A program made the translations under genes and the position numbers. Of a stretch of 64,000 bases of DNA, positions 26,031-33,836 are shown piece by piece (positions within the stretch are counted from its first letter, which is position 1; each line of letters starts with the position of its first letter). This DNA comes from an uncultured Bacteroides sp. (lineage in GTDB: Bacteria; Bacteroidota; Bacteroidia; Bacteroidales; Bacteroidaceae). The stretch lies in the NCBI GenBank assembly GCA_944322345.1, contig CALUOO010000004.1, positions 62,001 to 126,000 on the forward strand, written 5' to 3'. Under the pieces are notes generated by a model that was not told the DNA's origin, ran no database searches, and worked only from the letters and a program-made list of their open reading frames with translations.

Positions 26031-27041
26031 ATGAAAAGAATAGCCTTTTATTTATTACTGTTTATAATACCGTTCAATATTTACGGACAGGGAAAAAACG
26101 AATTCACCAAAACAATTCCCGTAGTCAGGTATCTTCCAGATTCCTTCCTGCCTGCCATCGACGGCTCATTCGTACACAGCATCGAATCACTGAACATTTA
26201 TATTCAAAACGGTGATACCGTCTATGTACAAAACAGATCTGGAAAATTAACAAGCTACGACAATGATTTTTTCAACGTAAACCATATTGATACTAAACCA
26301 TTCTTTACAACAGACAGTGTATTTATCGTATCATTGAAAAATGAATCGGTGAGTTTGCCGAATATTCCCATATACCGGATTTATGGAATAAAAAGAAACG
26401 GGAAATATCTTTTTGGACTCACCAACGGAGAGAAAAAGCTCTATCCGTTCAAAAAGATGCTGGAAGTACGGTATGGATCTGTAGAGAAATTTAAGGAAAT
26501 CTACAAAAGTTATATAGATACTCTATTATCGAATCTGGATGAAAAGGATACAGGTATCTCCATATTCCCAGACAATAAAGAAGAGATGAAAGCTTTTCTG
26601 AAAAATGACCACTTGATTCATGAGAGACATAATCCTACAGATACTGCAAACGTTGTAAACAAGTTCATGTCTTTAGTGGAGTCGTTTACCGTGTTGAGCC
26701 AAAATCAGGAACAGTTAATCCGGACAGGACTTATGAAGAACATCCGCCGTAATCCTGATGCGCATCCCAAAGAACTGAAAGTTACTTTCTACAAACACTC
26801 CGCCATTATTATATATGAAGTAGATGTTCGCCATGTACTCTCTAATGTATTAACCGCAGAACAATTCGAAAAGGTGCGTTTGGGAATTTATTACCACAAT
26901 TCAATACGGCAACATTGTATTGAAAAGCTGCAACTATACAAAGTTCCTAAAACGATATGGAACAATCAGGTGTGGAGCGATTTTATTTCCTACGACAATG
27001 TGCTGAAAGAGACAGCAGATGCTGTTTTAAGAGAAAAATAA
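26031..27041 (+). CDS. Secreted protein of unknown function, local family member 2
   Basis: 336 residues, signal peptide ending FNIYGQGKNEF. Collinear with the 23959 protein along the full length: same mature start, YGIKRNGKYLFGLT, VRYGSVEKFKE, HERHNPTDTANVVNKFMSL, and a closing block with KETADAVL. No catalytic residues or metal ligands stand out. The 3' end shares a 56-bp identical stretch with the relic upstream, showing recent duplication or gene conversion. It converges on the HhH/beta-barrel gene with only 15 bp between stops. Function unknown. Confidence 0.82.
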   Translation: MKRIAFYLLLFIIPFNIYGQGKNEFTKTIPVVRYLPDSFLPAIDGSFVHSIESLNIYIQNGDTVYVQNRSGKLTSYDNDFFNVNHIDTKPFFTTDSVFIVSLKNESVSLPNIPIYRIYGIKRNGKYLFGLTNGEKKLYPFKKMLEVRYGSVEKFKEIYKSYIDTLLSNLDEKDTGISIFPDNKEEMKAFLKNDHLIHERHNPTDTANVVNKFMSLVESFTVLSQNQEQLIRTGLMKNIRRNPDAHPKELKVTFYKHSAIIIYEVDVRHVLSNVLTAEQFEKVRLGIYYHNSIRQHCIEKLQLYKVPKTIWNNQVWSDFISYDNVLKETADAVLREK

Positions 27042-27056
27042 ACTGCCGGTAAAACT

Positions 27057-29096
27057 TCAGAATTTAACCCTTACCTGCACTTGCAGGTCTGTCTTCCGGT
27101 TTCCCCGAATCAGGTCGTTGCCCGAACCTATTTCGTTGCGGTCGGTATATACCGTATGTCCCAACTTGGCTATACACATCCAGTGTTCATTCAGATCGTA
27201 ACGGAGGTGGGCAGACAGACGACAGCCTCTGCCCTGAAACGAAGGAGTATAGAAGGTGTAGAGCAACCCCTTTTCGGAAATATACACGCGCGAATCGTAG
27301 GTGTCCGTATCGAAATAACTGCCTTGAAGCTGAGCAGTCAGTCCAGCACGGGGAATTCGGCAGGCAATCATTTGTGTAGCCTGCCATCCAAACTGCTTCT
27401 CCATCCCACGGGAGTGAAAACGGTTGCCGTCAAGCGTGGTACGGACCGACCAGCACTCGCCCAGACTGCCATCAAGCCGACAGCGCAACTGATGATGATA
27501 AGTGGGCAGTATCACCTTTCCACCGCTTCCTGTCAGGTCGCGTTCTTTCTGTTTATAACGGTAGCGAAGATACATCGACCACTGCTCCACAGGTGTGAAA
27601 GTGGCTTGCAGCAGCCCGTCCATCCCCTTGGAATAGGTCTTGCTGACACGATAGCGTTTCCACGGGAAAGAGAACAGGTCTACCGAAGCCAACAGACTCC
27701 AGCGGCGGAAAGGAGAGGTCTCTACGCCCAGATAACAGCCCTGTTCGTTCTGCACCCTGCTGCCCTCGCCGAAAGCACGGGCAAACATTGCCCAATAGTC
27801 GTAGGAATAGAACCGCTGCACCAGCATCAGCCGGGTGCTGCTTCCCAACGACCAGTTCAGACGGTTGAGCGAAGCCCATCCACGACTGCCTTTTGCCGTC
27901 TCGCCCTGAACGGACAGACGTCCCAGCCGATAACCATAATTCACCCCTATGTTGTAGAAACTTTTACCATGCAGATTGTATTGTGAATAACCTGTTAATT
28001 TCGGTTCATAAGATCGGTTGAAAACATAGTAAATACCGGTGATTCCCAGTCGGATACGGTTCTGTTGATAACTTACGTTTCCTCCCGCCGCCTGCAAAGC
28101 GAACCGATGCTTCTTGTCTGCCTCCCTCTGGCTGCGGTGAAGCCCTGTCCGGTAGATGGAAGTAATCTCTCCGTCCTCTACCACACCATCCATCTGCCGA
28201 TGCGAATAAAAGCCGGAAACATCCCACCGTTTGCTCAGCGAGACAGTGGCGGCAACTCCCCGAAAATAGTTCAGCTCGTCGGTCGAAGCATGCTTTCGTA
28301 TCCCCCTTCCCTCGGTGGAAAACGACGAAGCATAGAGGCTTTTGCCCATCAGGAAATCGTTGCTCACCACCAGCCCCTGTCCGAAACTCAGCCGGTAGTT
28401 ACCGACAGCCAGCCTCTTCAGCCAGCCACAGTCTTTCAACAGGAGGTAAAACGAATAATAATCATAACCTGCCCGGTTGTGCAAAGCTCCCCACGGCTCT
28501 CCGGCATCATTTTCGGCAGTCAGTCCGGCATAGAGCCGGTCGCCATAGCGGAAACCATATCGCAAAGAGTTATACACAGGTGTTCCCAAGTAGGTATGTT
28601 TATAACCATCGCGCCTGTAAAACGGTATATCAAAGCGAGTTAAGAGTTCATGCCTGCCATATCTTCCTGCATTTCTCAACAAGCTTTTCCACTGAAAGGT
28701 ATCCTTGTTGTTAATATCCTCCACCCGTACAAAAGGCAACAGCAGACGAATGGTCTGCCTGTCCATCCCTTCTACCAGCTGAAGCTCATAGATACTCTTC
28801 ATCTGCCCGTGGATATAAATGTAAGCCAGCAGATTCTCCACCTGCCAGTCGTTCAGAAAAGGAAACTGTTCCAACTGGCTACGGGTGGCAGCATTCAGGT
28901 TAATGGGTTCCTGCCGATAGAAGGCAAGCTCTTCCAACTCCTCTTCCCAGTCAGATTCTTCAACACGGTTATTAACAGACAAATCTTCGAATATATCTTC
29001 CAGAATAGTCTCTGAACGGTTTTGAGCATTACAGACAGGAATAATCAACAGGCTGTTTATAATACTTATCAACCAAATCAGTTGATTGCTTTTCAT
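27057..29096 (-). CDS. Helix-hairpin-helix domain protein with predicted outer-membrane beta-barrel
   Basis: About 679 residues from the ATG at 29096 (an ATG at 29111 is possible). After a signal peptide (ending VCNAQNR) comes a helix-hairpin-helix segment of ComEA type (PINLNAATRSQLEQFPFLND and a second hairpin near EGMDRQTIRLLLPFV). About 500 residues follow with alternating aromatic and polar strands, many Tyr/Arg/Gly and a terminal Phe (VQVRVKF), typical of an outer-membrane barrel. This fused layout recurs in Bacteroidetes, where its role (perhaps DNA or polymer handling) is not established. Monocistronic. Confidence 0.82.
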   Translation of the reverse strand: MKSNQLIWLISIINSLLIIPVCNAQNRSETILEDIFEDLSVNNRVEESDWEEELEELAFYRQEPINLNAATRSQLEQFPFLNDWQVENLLAYIYIHGQMKSIYELQLVEGMDRQTIRLLLPFVRVEDINNKDTFQWKSLLRNAGRYGRHELLTRFDIPFYRRDGYKHTYLGTPVYNSLRYGFRYGDRLYAGLTAENDAGEPWGALHNRAGYDYYSFYLLLKDCGWLKRLAVGNYRLSFGQGLVVSNDFLMGKSLYASSFSTEGRGIRKHASTDELNYFRGVAATVSLSKRWDVSGFYSHRQMDGVVEDGEITSIYRTGLHRSQREADKKHRFALQAAGGNVSYQQNRIRLGITGIYYVFNRSYEPKLTGYSQYNLHGKSFYNIGVNYGYRLGRLSVQGETAKGSRGWASLNRLNWSLGSSTRLMLVQRFYSYDYWAMFARAFGEGSRVQNEQGCYLGVETSPFRRWSLLASVDLFSFPWKRYRVSKTYSKGMDGLLQATFTPVEQWSMYLRYRYKQKERDLTGSGGKVILPTYHHQLRCRLDGSLGECWSVRTTLDGNRFHSRGMEKQFGWQATQMIACRIPRAGLTAQLQGSYFDTDTYDSRVYISEKGLLYTFYTPSFQGRGCRLSAHLRYDLNEHWMCIAKLGHTVYTDRNEIGSGNDLIRGNRKTDLQVQVRVKF

Positions 29097-29209
29097 GGGC
29101 ATTGCTTTCAATAAGACGTTGGTATATGACTAATGCCCCGAAGTTACTTTAAATTGGTTAACATCGCAAGGAAAAGAAAAAAAAAGATAATGAAAAGAAT
29201 ATAAGGAGA

Positions 29210-29830
29210 ATGTCTTATTTTTGCGTTGTGAACAAACTTCTTAACATACTACTGGTGGCGTTGTTCGTCTCGCTCTGTCCTATTCACGGGCAGGCTCAGG
29301 AGAAGCAGCGTATCAACGGATATTGGGTGCCCATGTGTGTCTACGAAGGAGATACGATTCCCTATATCCAGTTAAGAACGGTTTATATCTTCCGCCCCAT
29401 GAAATTCAAGAACGAACGGGCGCGGAGAGAATACAACAAACTGGTGAGAGACGTGAAAAAAGTATATCCCATCTCGCTGGAAATCAACAGAGCCATCATC
29501 GAGACTTACGAATACCTGCAGACATTGCCCAACGAGAAAGCCCGGCAGAAACATATCAAGAATGTAGAAAAAGGATTGAAGGAACAATACACAGCCCGCA
29601 TGAAGAAACTGACTTTTTCACAGGGAAAGCTGTTGATAAAACTGGTGGACAGACAAAGCCATCAGACCAGTTACGAACTGGTCAAAGCTTTTATGGGCCC
29701 CTTCAAGGCAGGATTCTATCAGGCTTTTGCCGCCTTGTTCGGAGCCAGTCTGAAAAAAGAGTACGACCCGACAGGAGAAGACAGACTGACAGAACGGGTA
29801 GTGCTAATGGTGGAAAGTGGGCAGATTTGA
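29210..29830 (+). CDS. DUF4294 family secreted protein
   Basis: 206 residues in the form starting at the ATG at 29210. The hydrophobic segment LLNILLVALFVSLC ending GQAQ is a signal peptide. The domain (INGYWVPMCVYEGDTIPYIQ, RREYNKLVRDVKKVYPISLE, LTFSQGKLLIKLVDRQSHQTS) matches DUF4294, widespread in Bacteroidetes and of unknown function. The start is uncertain: AGGAG lies only 1 nt before this ATG, and a TATTTTTG promoter-like box overlaps codons 2-5; a GTG at 29228 would give a better signal peptide. Convergent with the methyltransferase gene. Confidence 0.85.
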   Translation: MSYFCVVNKLLNILLVALFVSLCPIHGQAQEKQRINGYWVPMCVYEGDTIPYIQLRTVYIFRPMKFKNERARREYNKLVRDVKKVYPISLEINRAIIETYEYLQTLPNEKARQKHIKNVEKGLKEQYTARMKKLTFSQGKLLIKLVDRQSHQTSYELVKAFMGPFKAGFYQAFAALFGASLKKEYDPTGEDRLTERVVLMVESGQI

Positions 29831-29835
29831 ACGCC

Positions 29836-29989
29836 CACCACAGAGGACACAGAGGAACACAGAGTTCATTCTTTTTCACCACAAGATTAACACAGATTTT
29901 CACAGATTATTTTCTCTCTCCAATCTGTGTCACTCCGCGTAATTAGTGGTGAAATAAAAACTCCGTGTTCCTCTGTATTCTCTGTGGTG
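29836..29989. repeat. Nested intergenic inverted repeat (CACCACAGAGG and ATTAAC units)
   Basis: Outer arms at 29836-29864 and 29961-29989 match at 26 of 29 positions when one is inverted (CACCACAGAGGACACAGAGG / its complement). Inside are a second pair (TTCACCAC / GTGGTGAA) and the 28-bp ATTAAC unit at 29884-29911 related to that at 5285. It fills the convergent gap after DUF4294 and the methyltransferase and could serve as a two-way terminator. Confidence 0.7.
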
Positions 29990-29995
29990 AGCGAA

Positions 29996-30523
29996 TTAAT
30001 GTAGTTTCTTGAACAAGTCCCAGATAACAATTCCTGTTGTAACAGACACATTGAGCGAATGCTTGGTACCATATTGCGGAATCTCGATGCACCCGTCCGA
30101 ATGGTCAATTACCTCCTGCTGTACCCCTTTCACCTCGTTTCCCATCACAATGGCATATTTCTTCGAAGGGTCAAGCTCCAGCGAATCGAGCATGATGCTT
30201 CCCTCAGCCTGTTCGATGGAATAGACCACATATCCCTCTTTCCGAAGGTTATCAACAGCTTCTACCGTGTTATCAACATACTTCCAATCTACAGTGAATT
30301 CTGCTCCCAAAGCCGTTTTATGCATCTCAGGATGCGGCGGAACAGCTGTAATGCCACACAGGTAGATACACTCTACACGAAACGCATCCGACGTACGGAA
30401 CACAGATCCTATGTTGTGCAGGCTGCGTATATTGTCCAGCACCACCACCAGTGGGAGTTTCTCTGCCTGCTTAAACTCTTCGGGAGTGATACGGTTCAGT
30501 TCGGTAATACTCAGTTTTCTCAT
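29996..30523 (-). CDS. TrmH/SpoU family RNA 2'-O-methyltransferase
   Basis: 175 residues from the ATG at 30523 (MRKLSITELNR), the natural start; the frame continues upstream only through repeat DNA. SpoU motifs are visible: motif 1 in LDNIRSLHNIGSVFRTSDAF, motif 2 in YAIVMGNEVKGV and motif 3 in IEIPQYGTKHSLNVSVTTGI. These form the knotted SAM-binding fold and the catalytic Arg/Asn/Ser set. No N-terminal substrate-binding domain is present, so it is a minimal member; tRNA or rRNA 2'-O-methylation is expected, target unknown. Confidence 0.92.
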   Translation of the reverse strand: MRKLSITELNRITPEEFKQAEKLPLVVVLDNIRSLHNIGSVFRTSDAFRVECIYLCGITAVPPHPEMHKTALGAEFTVDWKYVDNTVEAVDNLRKEGYVVYSIEQAEGSIMLDSLELDPSKKYAIVMGNEVKGVQQEVIDHSDGCIEIPQYGTKHSLNVSVTTGIVIWDLFKKLH

Positions 30524-30527
30524 TCGG

Positions 30528-30680
30528 TCTATAAGTTGACGAGTAGACAAGTTTGAAAAGTAAACAAGAAACAAGTTCATCAAGAGATAAAGGAAGACCA
30601 GCCAACTTGTCGACTCGTTTACCCGTCAACTCATTTACTTGCCAACTCGTCAACTCGTCAACTTGTCTATTTCTCTATCC
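30528..30680. repeat. 8-bp-period intergenic array upstream of the methyltransferase gene
   Basis: Units such as AAGTTGAC, GAGTAGAC and AAGTAAAC on the left and ACTTGTCG, ACTCGTTT, ACTCGTCA on the right keep an 8-bp step for more than 60 bp and are inverted relative to each other around a centre near 30585-30600. The rest of the 623-bp gap (30524-31146) holds only a possible nadA promoter (30902-30909) and leader; I see no gene. Confidence 0.75.
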
Positions 30681-30901
30681 GTTTGCAAAAGTAACTCTTT
30701 TCTGTTAAGAGCAGTGTTGATAACGGTTGAAAACCTGTCAAAACAGACGGGAAAGATTTTAAAAAACAATACTTGCACAATTCAGAAGAAGATATAAGGA
30801 GATCTCTCTATCAACAATCCAAAAAAAGAAACACAAACTTTCGAGAACATCATAAACACACTTTTCAGCAGTTATCTGCCTGTTTGTTTCTATAAAGTTG
30901 T

Positions 30902-30909
30902 TAACTTTG
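30902..30909 (+). promoter_or_regulatory. Possible -7 box of nadA with a long leader
   Basis: TAACTTTG fits TAnnTTTG, but the TTTG upstream is only 15 bp away. If used, the leader would be about 230 nt. In that leader TTGTCCG (30999-31005) can pair with CGGACAA (31050-31056), followed by a T-run at 31069-31076. The pairing is short and may be chance. Confidence 0.3.
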
Positions 30910-31146
30910 CCCATTATTAACAATAGGTGAACAGTCTGTTGCTGTCTGATACAAATATCACTGATTACAAAGTAGATAAGAAAGGAAAAGCTTATGTGTT
31001 GTCCGTTTATAACCTACTCATAAAGCAGAGACAGGAACTAATAACTTACCGGACAAGAAAAACATTACTTTTTTTCTAACACTATTAACCGGCTATCATC
31101 ACCAACAAAAAGTTTTTTCTAAAAAAAGGTATATAAGAATATTATT

Positions 31147-32085
31147 ATGAATGAACTCATAAAGGCTATCAACGAACTGAAGAGAGAAAAAAATGCAGTC
31201 GTTCTGGGGCACTACTACCAGAAGGGAGAGATACAGGACATCGCCGACTATGTGGGCGACAGTCTGGCGTTGGCACAATGGGCAGCCCGGACAGAGGCGG
31301 ACATCATTGTGATGTGTGGCGTTCATTTCATGGGCGAGACGGCAAAGGTGCTCTGCCCGGAAAAGAAGGTACTGGTGCCCGACATGGCGGCCGGATGTTC
31401 GCTGGCCGACAGCTGTCCTGCCGATAAGTTTGCACAATTTGTCAAAGAGCACTCGGGACACACGGTGATTTCGTATGTCAACACAACGGCTGCCGTAAAG
31501 GCTGTGACCGATGTGGTGGTCACCTCTACCAATGCACGTCAGATTGTAGAAAGTTTCCCCAAAGATGAGAAGATTATTTTCGGCCCCGACAGAAATCTGG
31601 GAAATTTTATCAACTCTGTCACCGGACGAAACATGTTACTTTGGGACGGAGCATGCCATGTACACGAGAAATTCTCGGTGGAAAAGATTGTTGAAATCAA
31701 AGCACAGCATCCCGAAGCACTGGTGCTGGCCCACCCCGAATGCAAGGGTGCGTTGCTGAAACTTGCCGATGTGGTAGGTTCAACGGCAGCACTGCTGAAA
31801 TATGCGGTAGCCCATCCCGAAAAGAGCTATATCGTTGCCACCGAATCGGGCATTCTTCATGAAATGCGCAAGCAGTGTCCGCAGACCACGTTTATTCCCG
31901 CTCCTCCGGACGACAGCACCTGCGGATGTAATGAGTGTGGCTTCATGCGGCTGAACACGCTGGAGAAGCTCTATGAGTGTCTGAAGAACGAATCACCCGA
32001 AATTACGGTCGATCCCGAGATTGCCGCATGCGCCGTAAAGCCGATTCAGCGGATGCTTGAGATTTCGGCAAAGCTGGGGCTGTAG
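31147..32085 (+). CDS. nadA: Quinolinate synthase A
   Basis: 312 residues. A [4Fe-4S] enzyme that condenses iminoaspartate (from NadB) with dihydroxyacetone phosphate to quinolinate in the cytoplasm. The start VVLGHYYQKGEIQDIADYVG and the repeated three-domain pattern are typical. Cluster ligands are Cys in MCGVHFMGE, Cys in WDGACHVHEKF and a Cys of the C-terminal CGCNECGF motif. Length fits the family. nadB lies 9 kb away; nadC is not in the window. Downstream are repeat arrays and a large-loop hairpin. Confidence 0.96.
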   Translation: MNELIKAINELKREKNAVVLGHYYQKGEIQDIADYVGDSLALAQWAARTEADIIVMCGVHFMGETAKVLCPEKKVLVPDMAAGCSLADSCPADKFAQFVKEHSGHTVISYVNTTAAVKAVTDVVVTSTNARQIVESFPKDEKIIFGPDRNLGNFINSVTGRNMLLWDGACHVHEKFSVEKIVEIKAQHPEALVLAHPECKGALLKLADVVGSTAALLKYAVAHPEKSYIVATESGILHEMRKQCPQTTFIPAPPDDSTCGCNECGFMRLNTLEKLYECLKNESPEITVDPEIAACAVKPIQRMLEISAKLGL

Positions 32086-32087
32086 TT

Positions 32088-32200
32088 TGTGAGTTTATGA
32101 GTTTGTAAGTTAATAAGTTTGTGAGTTTGTAAGTTTATGGGCTGATATATGTGTTGACAAGTTAATCCGTCAACAAGTTGGATAGACTGACAAGTCTGAT
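32088..32200. repeat. 8-bp-period intergenic array after nadA
   Basis: GTTTGTGA, GTTTATGA, GTTTGTAA and GTTAATAA repeat with an 8-bp step from the nadA stop to about 32135, followed by looser units (GTTGACAA, GTTAATCC) to about 32200. Part of a 518-bp gap (32086-32603) with no gene that I can support. Confidence 0.7.
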
Positions 32201-32203
32201 AAA

Positions 32204-32285
32204 TTCAGGTTCTTCAGATGTTGGGTAAGGGGAAGCAGAAGCTCTCTCCGCTGAATGCCCGGCATCTGAGGAACCTGAGTTTTTT
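32204..32285 (+). terminator. Large-loop hairpin with T-run downstream of nadA
   Basis: TCAGGTTCTTCAGATG is answered by CATCTGAGGAACCTGA about 45 bp later (one G-T pair), directly followed by GTTTTTT. It can terminate nadA transcription, although the loop is unusually long and itself G/C-rich. Confidence 0.55.
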
Positions 32286-32342
32286 CAGAAAGATGTATTT
32301 TTATCACCAGTTGAAATGTTCTTGAAAAGAAGAAGGAAGCAC

Positions 32343-32441
32343 CGGTTTGTCAGCAAAGGTTAGCTGACTTATTGGGAAAGGTTACCCAACATGTCAGCAA
32401 AGGTTAGCTAACACGTCAGCTAACCTTTCCCAACAAACAGG
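32343..32441. repeat. 22-bp-unit intergenic repeat element, copy 4
   Basis: Forward units with AAAGGTTAGCTG and AAAGGTTACCC, then one inverted unit (GCTAACCTTT). Boundaries are CGGTTTGTCAGC on the left and CCCAACAAACAGG on the right, the same terminal motifs as in copies 2, 3 and 5. Confidence 0.85.
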
Positions 32442-32452
32442 TACTATATATA

Positions 32453-32600
32453 GTTTATAAGTTTATAAGTTTATAAGTTTATAAGTTTATGAGTTTTTGA
32501 GTTGACGAGGCGATAGTGGATAAGGCGATGAGTGAGCAAGTAAGGCATATAGTTTCTGCTGCTTCCTTATCAACTCACAAACTCATAAACTCACAAAAGT
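32453..32600. repeat. 8-bp-period intergenic array with conserved core, before the recombinase gene
   Basis: Five consecutive TTTATAAG units (from 32454) lead into degenerate units. The core at 32541-32567 is the inverted form of the 27-bp core also present at 37067-37093 and 38674-38700 (contains AGGAAGCA, then AGAAACT). It ends in ACTCATAAACTCAC directly before the recombinase ATG. Confidence 0.75.
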
Positions 32601-32603
32601 AGT

Positions 32604-33545
32604 ATGAAAGATTTCTTTTTATTTATGAAAGAGGCAGCCGATGGGCTGCAACGTGCCGGCCGTTACGGGACGGCCCACGTGTACAGGAGCAGTCTGAACG
32701 CACTGAAGGCATTTCATGGGGAAACACGCCTGCCGTTCCGAAGAATGACTCCGGAGTTTGTAAAATGTTTTGAAAGCTACCTAAGGGGAAAAGGTTGCAG
32801 CTGGAATACGGTTTCTACTTATATGCGAACCTTAAGGGCTGTTTATAACCGGGCTGTAGAATGCGGTTCAGCCGTGTATGTGCCGCGACTGTTCAGGCAT
32901 GTCTATACAGGGACACGTGCCGACCGGAAACGGGCATTAGACAATGGGGAAATGGCGCGTCTGCTGGATGGTGAAACATTGCAGCGGGGATATAGCGACG
33001 AACTGCGACAGACAAAAGAATTGTTTGTACTGATGTTTCTGTTGCGCGGAATGCCGTTTGTCGATCTTGCCTATCTGAAGAAAAAGGATCTGGCGGGGAA
33101 CGTGCTCACCTATCGGCGGCGTAAAACGGGACGGAGGCTTGCTGTGACGCTGACGTCCGAAGCTGTCGTATTAATTAATAGGTATAGGAATACAGACCGT
33201 GCTTCGCCTTACCTGTTTTCTCTGATAACGGCAGACGAAGGGAGCGAAACCGCTTATCGTCAGTATCAGATTGCATTGCGGCGCTTTAACCGCCGGTTGT
33301 CTTCGTTGAAGATATTGTTGGGATTTACCTCACTGCTGAGCACGTATGCTGCCCGCCATACATGGGCTACAATGGCTTACTATAGCGAGGTGCATCCCGG
33401 CATCATTTCCGAAGCGATGGGACATTCGTCCATAGCTGTCACCGAGACGTATCTGAAGCCTTTCCGCAATAAGAAAATTGATGAAGCCAATGCGAAAGTC
33501 ATTTCGTTTGCAAAGATGTATATGGGGAATATAACAGCTTGTTAG
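32604..33545 (+). CDS. Tyrosine recombinase, probable DNA invertase of the adjacent switch
   Basis: 313 residues. An N-terminal SAM-like core-binding domain (residues ~1-100) and a C-terminal catalytic domain. Catalytic residues: Arg148 (LLRGMPFVDL), Lys174 (RRKTGRR), Arg251 (YAARHTWAT), His274 (AMGHSSI) and the nucleophile Tyr283 (TETYLKPF). The His of the usual HxxR box is Tyr248 here, as in some Bacteroidales integrases. Size and pattern fit the Bacteroides tyrosine site-specific recombinases that invert promoters. The stop is only 7 bp before a 20-bp inverted repeat that bounds a promoter-bearing segment, so it is the obvious candidate to flip it. Confidence 0.93.
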   Translation: MKDFFLFMKEAADGLQRAGRYGTAHVYRSSLNALKAFHGETRLPFRRMTPEFVKCFESYLRGKGCSWNTVSTYMRTLRAVYNRAVECGSAVYVPRLFRHVYTGTRADRKRALDNGEMARLLDGETLQRGYSDELRQTKELFVLMFLLRGMPFVDLAYLKKKDLAGNVLTYRRRKTGRRLAVTLTSEAVVLINRYRNTDRASPYLFSLITADEGSETAYRQYQIALRRFNRRLSSLKILLGFTSLLSTYAARHTWATMAYYSEVHPGIISEAMGHSSIAVTETYLKPFRNKKIDEANAKVISFAKMYMGNITAC

Positions 33546-33552
33546 ATAAGAT

Positions 33553-33572
33553 GTTACTTTGTAGGTAACGGC
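33553..33572 (+). repeat. Left inverted repeat (recombination site) of the invertible segment
   Basis: GTTACTTTGTAGGTAACGGC. It is the exact reverse complement of 33837-33856. Within it, GTTAC and GTAAC flank a 7-bp spacer (TTTGTAG), the dyad expected of a tyrosine recombinase crossover site. It starts 7 bp after the recombinase stop codon. Confidence 0.92.
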
Positions 33573-33836
33573 TATCCACACGGCAGCTGCTCCAGAAGGC
33601 GTTTCCGGGGCTGATTGCCTATAGTATGAGACAAAACAGCATTTTCCCCTCATCCGAGCAAAAGAATGAGGGAAGGAACTTCTTTGGCAAAACTGAAAAA
33701 AACGGTAGTCTTTTTTTCCCCCAAGAGACAATAGTTTTATGTATGTGTTCGTTCTTTCTTAAGCAGTTATCAGAAAAAATTTCTTATTTGTTTGTTTATT
33801 TTCTAAAATATATCCATATTTGCAGCGTGTTTTCTT
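33573..33836. other. Invertible 264-bp promoter segment (phase switch)
   Basis: The segment lies between two perfect 20-bp inverted repeats, holds no believable gene and carries a Bacteroides-type promoter near its right end. In the written orientation the promoter reads toward the surface-protein gene at 33919 (ON). Flipped, it would read back into the 3' end of the recombinase gene (OFF for the surface protein). Inversion itself is inferred from the architecture. Confidence 0.85.
33791..33822 (+). promoter_or_regulatory. Promoter inside the invertible segment, ON orientation
   Basis: -33 box TTTG (33791-33794), 20-bp spacer, -7 box CATATTTG (33815-33822; one mismatch to TAnnTTTG). Transcription would start near 33829, inside the segment, and cross the right repeat, giving a leader of about 90 nt. 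Confidence 0.7.

Noticed and set aside
27081-27986. 301-codon plus-strand frame opposite the HhH/barrel protein
   Set aside because: No start context and no domain; the minus-strand protein shows the HhH and barrel pattern.
32604-33545. Integrase of a prophage or conjugative transposon
   Set aside because: No phage, mobilisation or transfer genes and no tRNA attachment site nearby. The adjacent inverted repeats around a promoter explain it better as an invertase.
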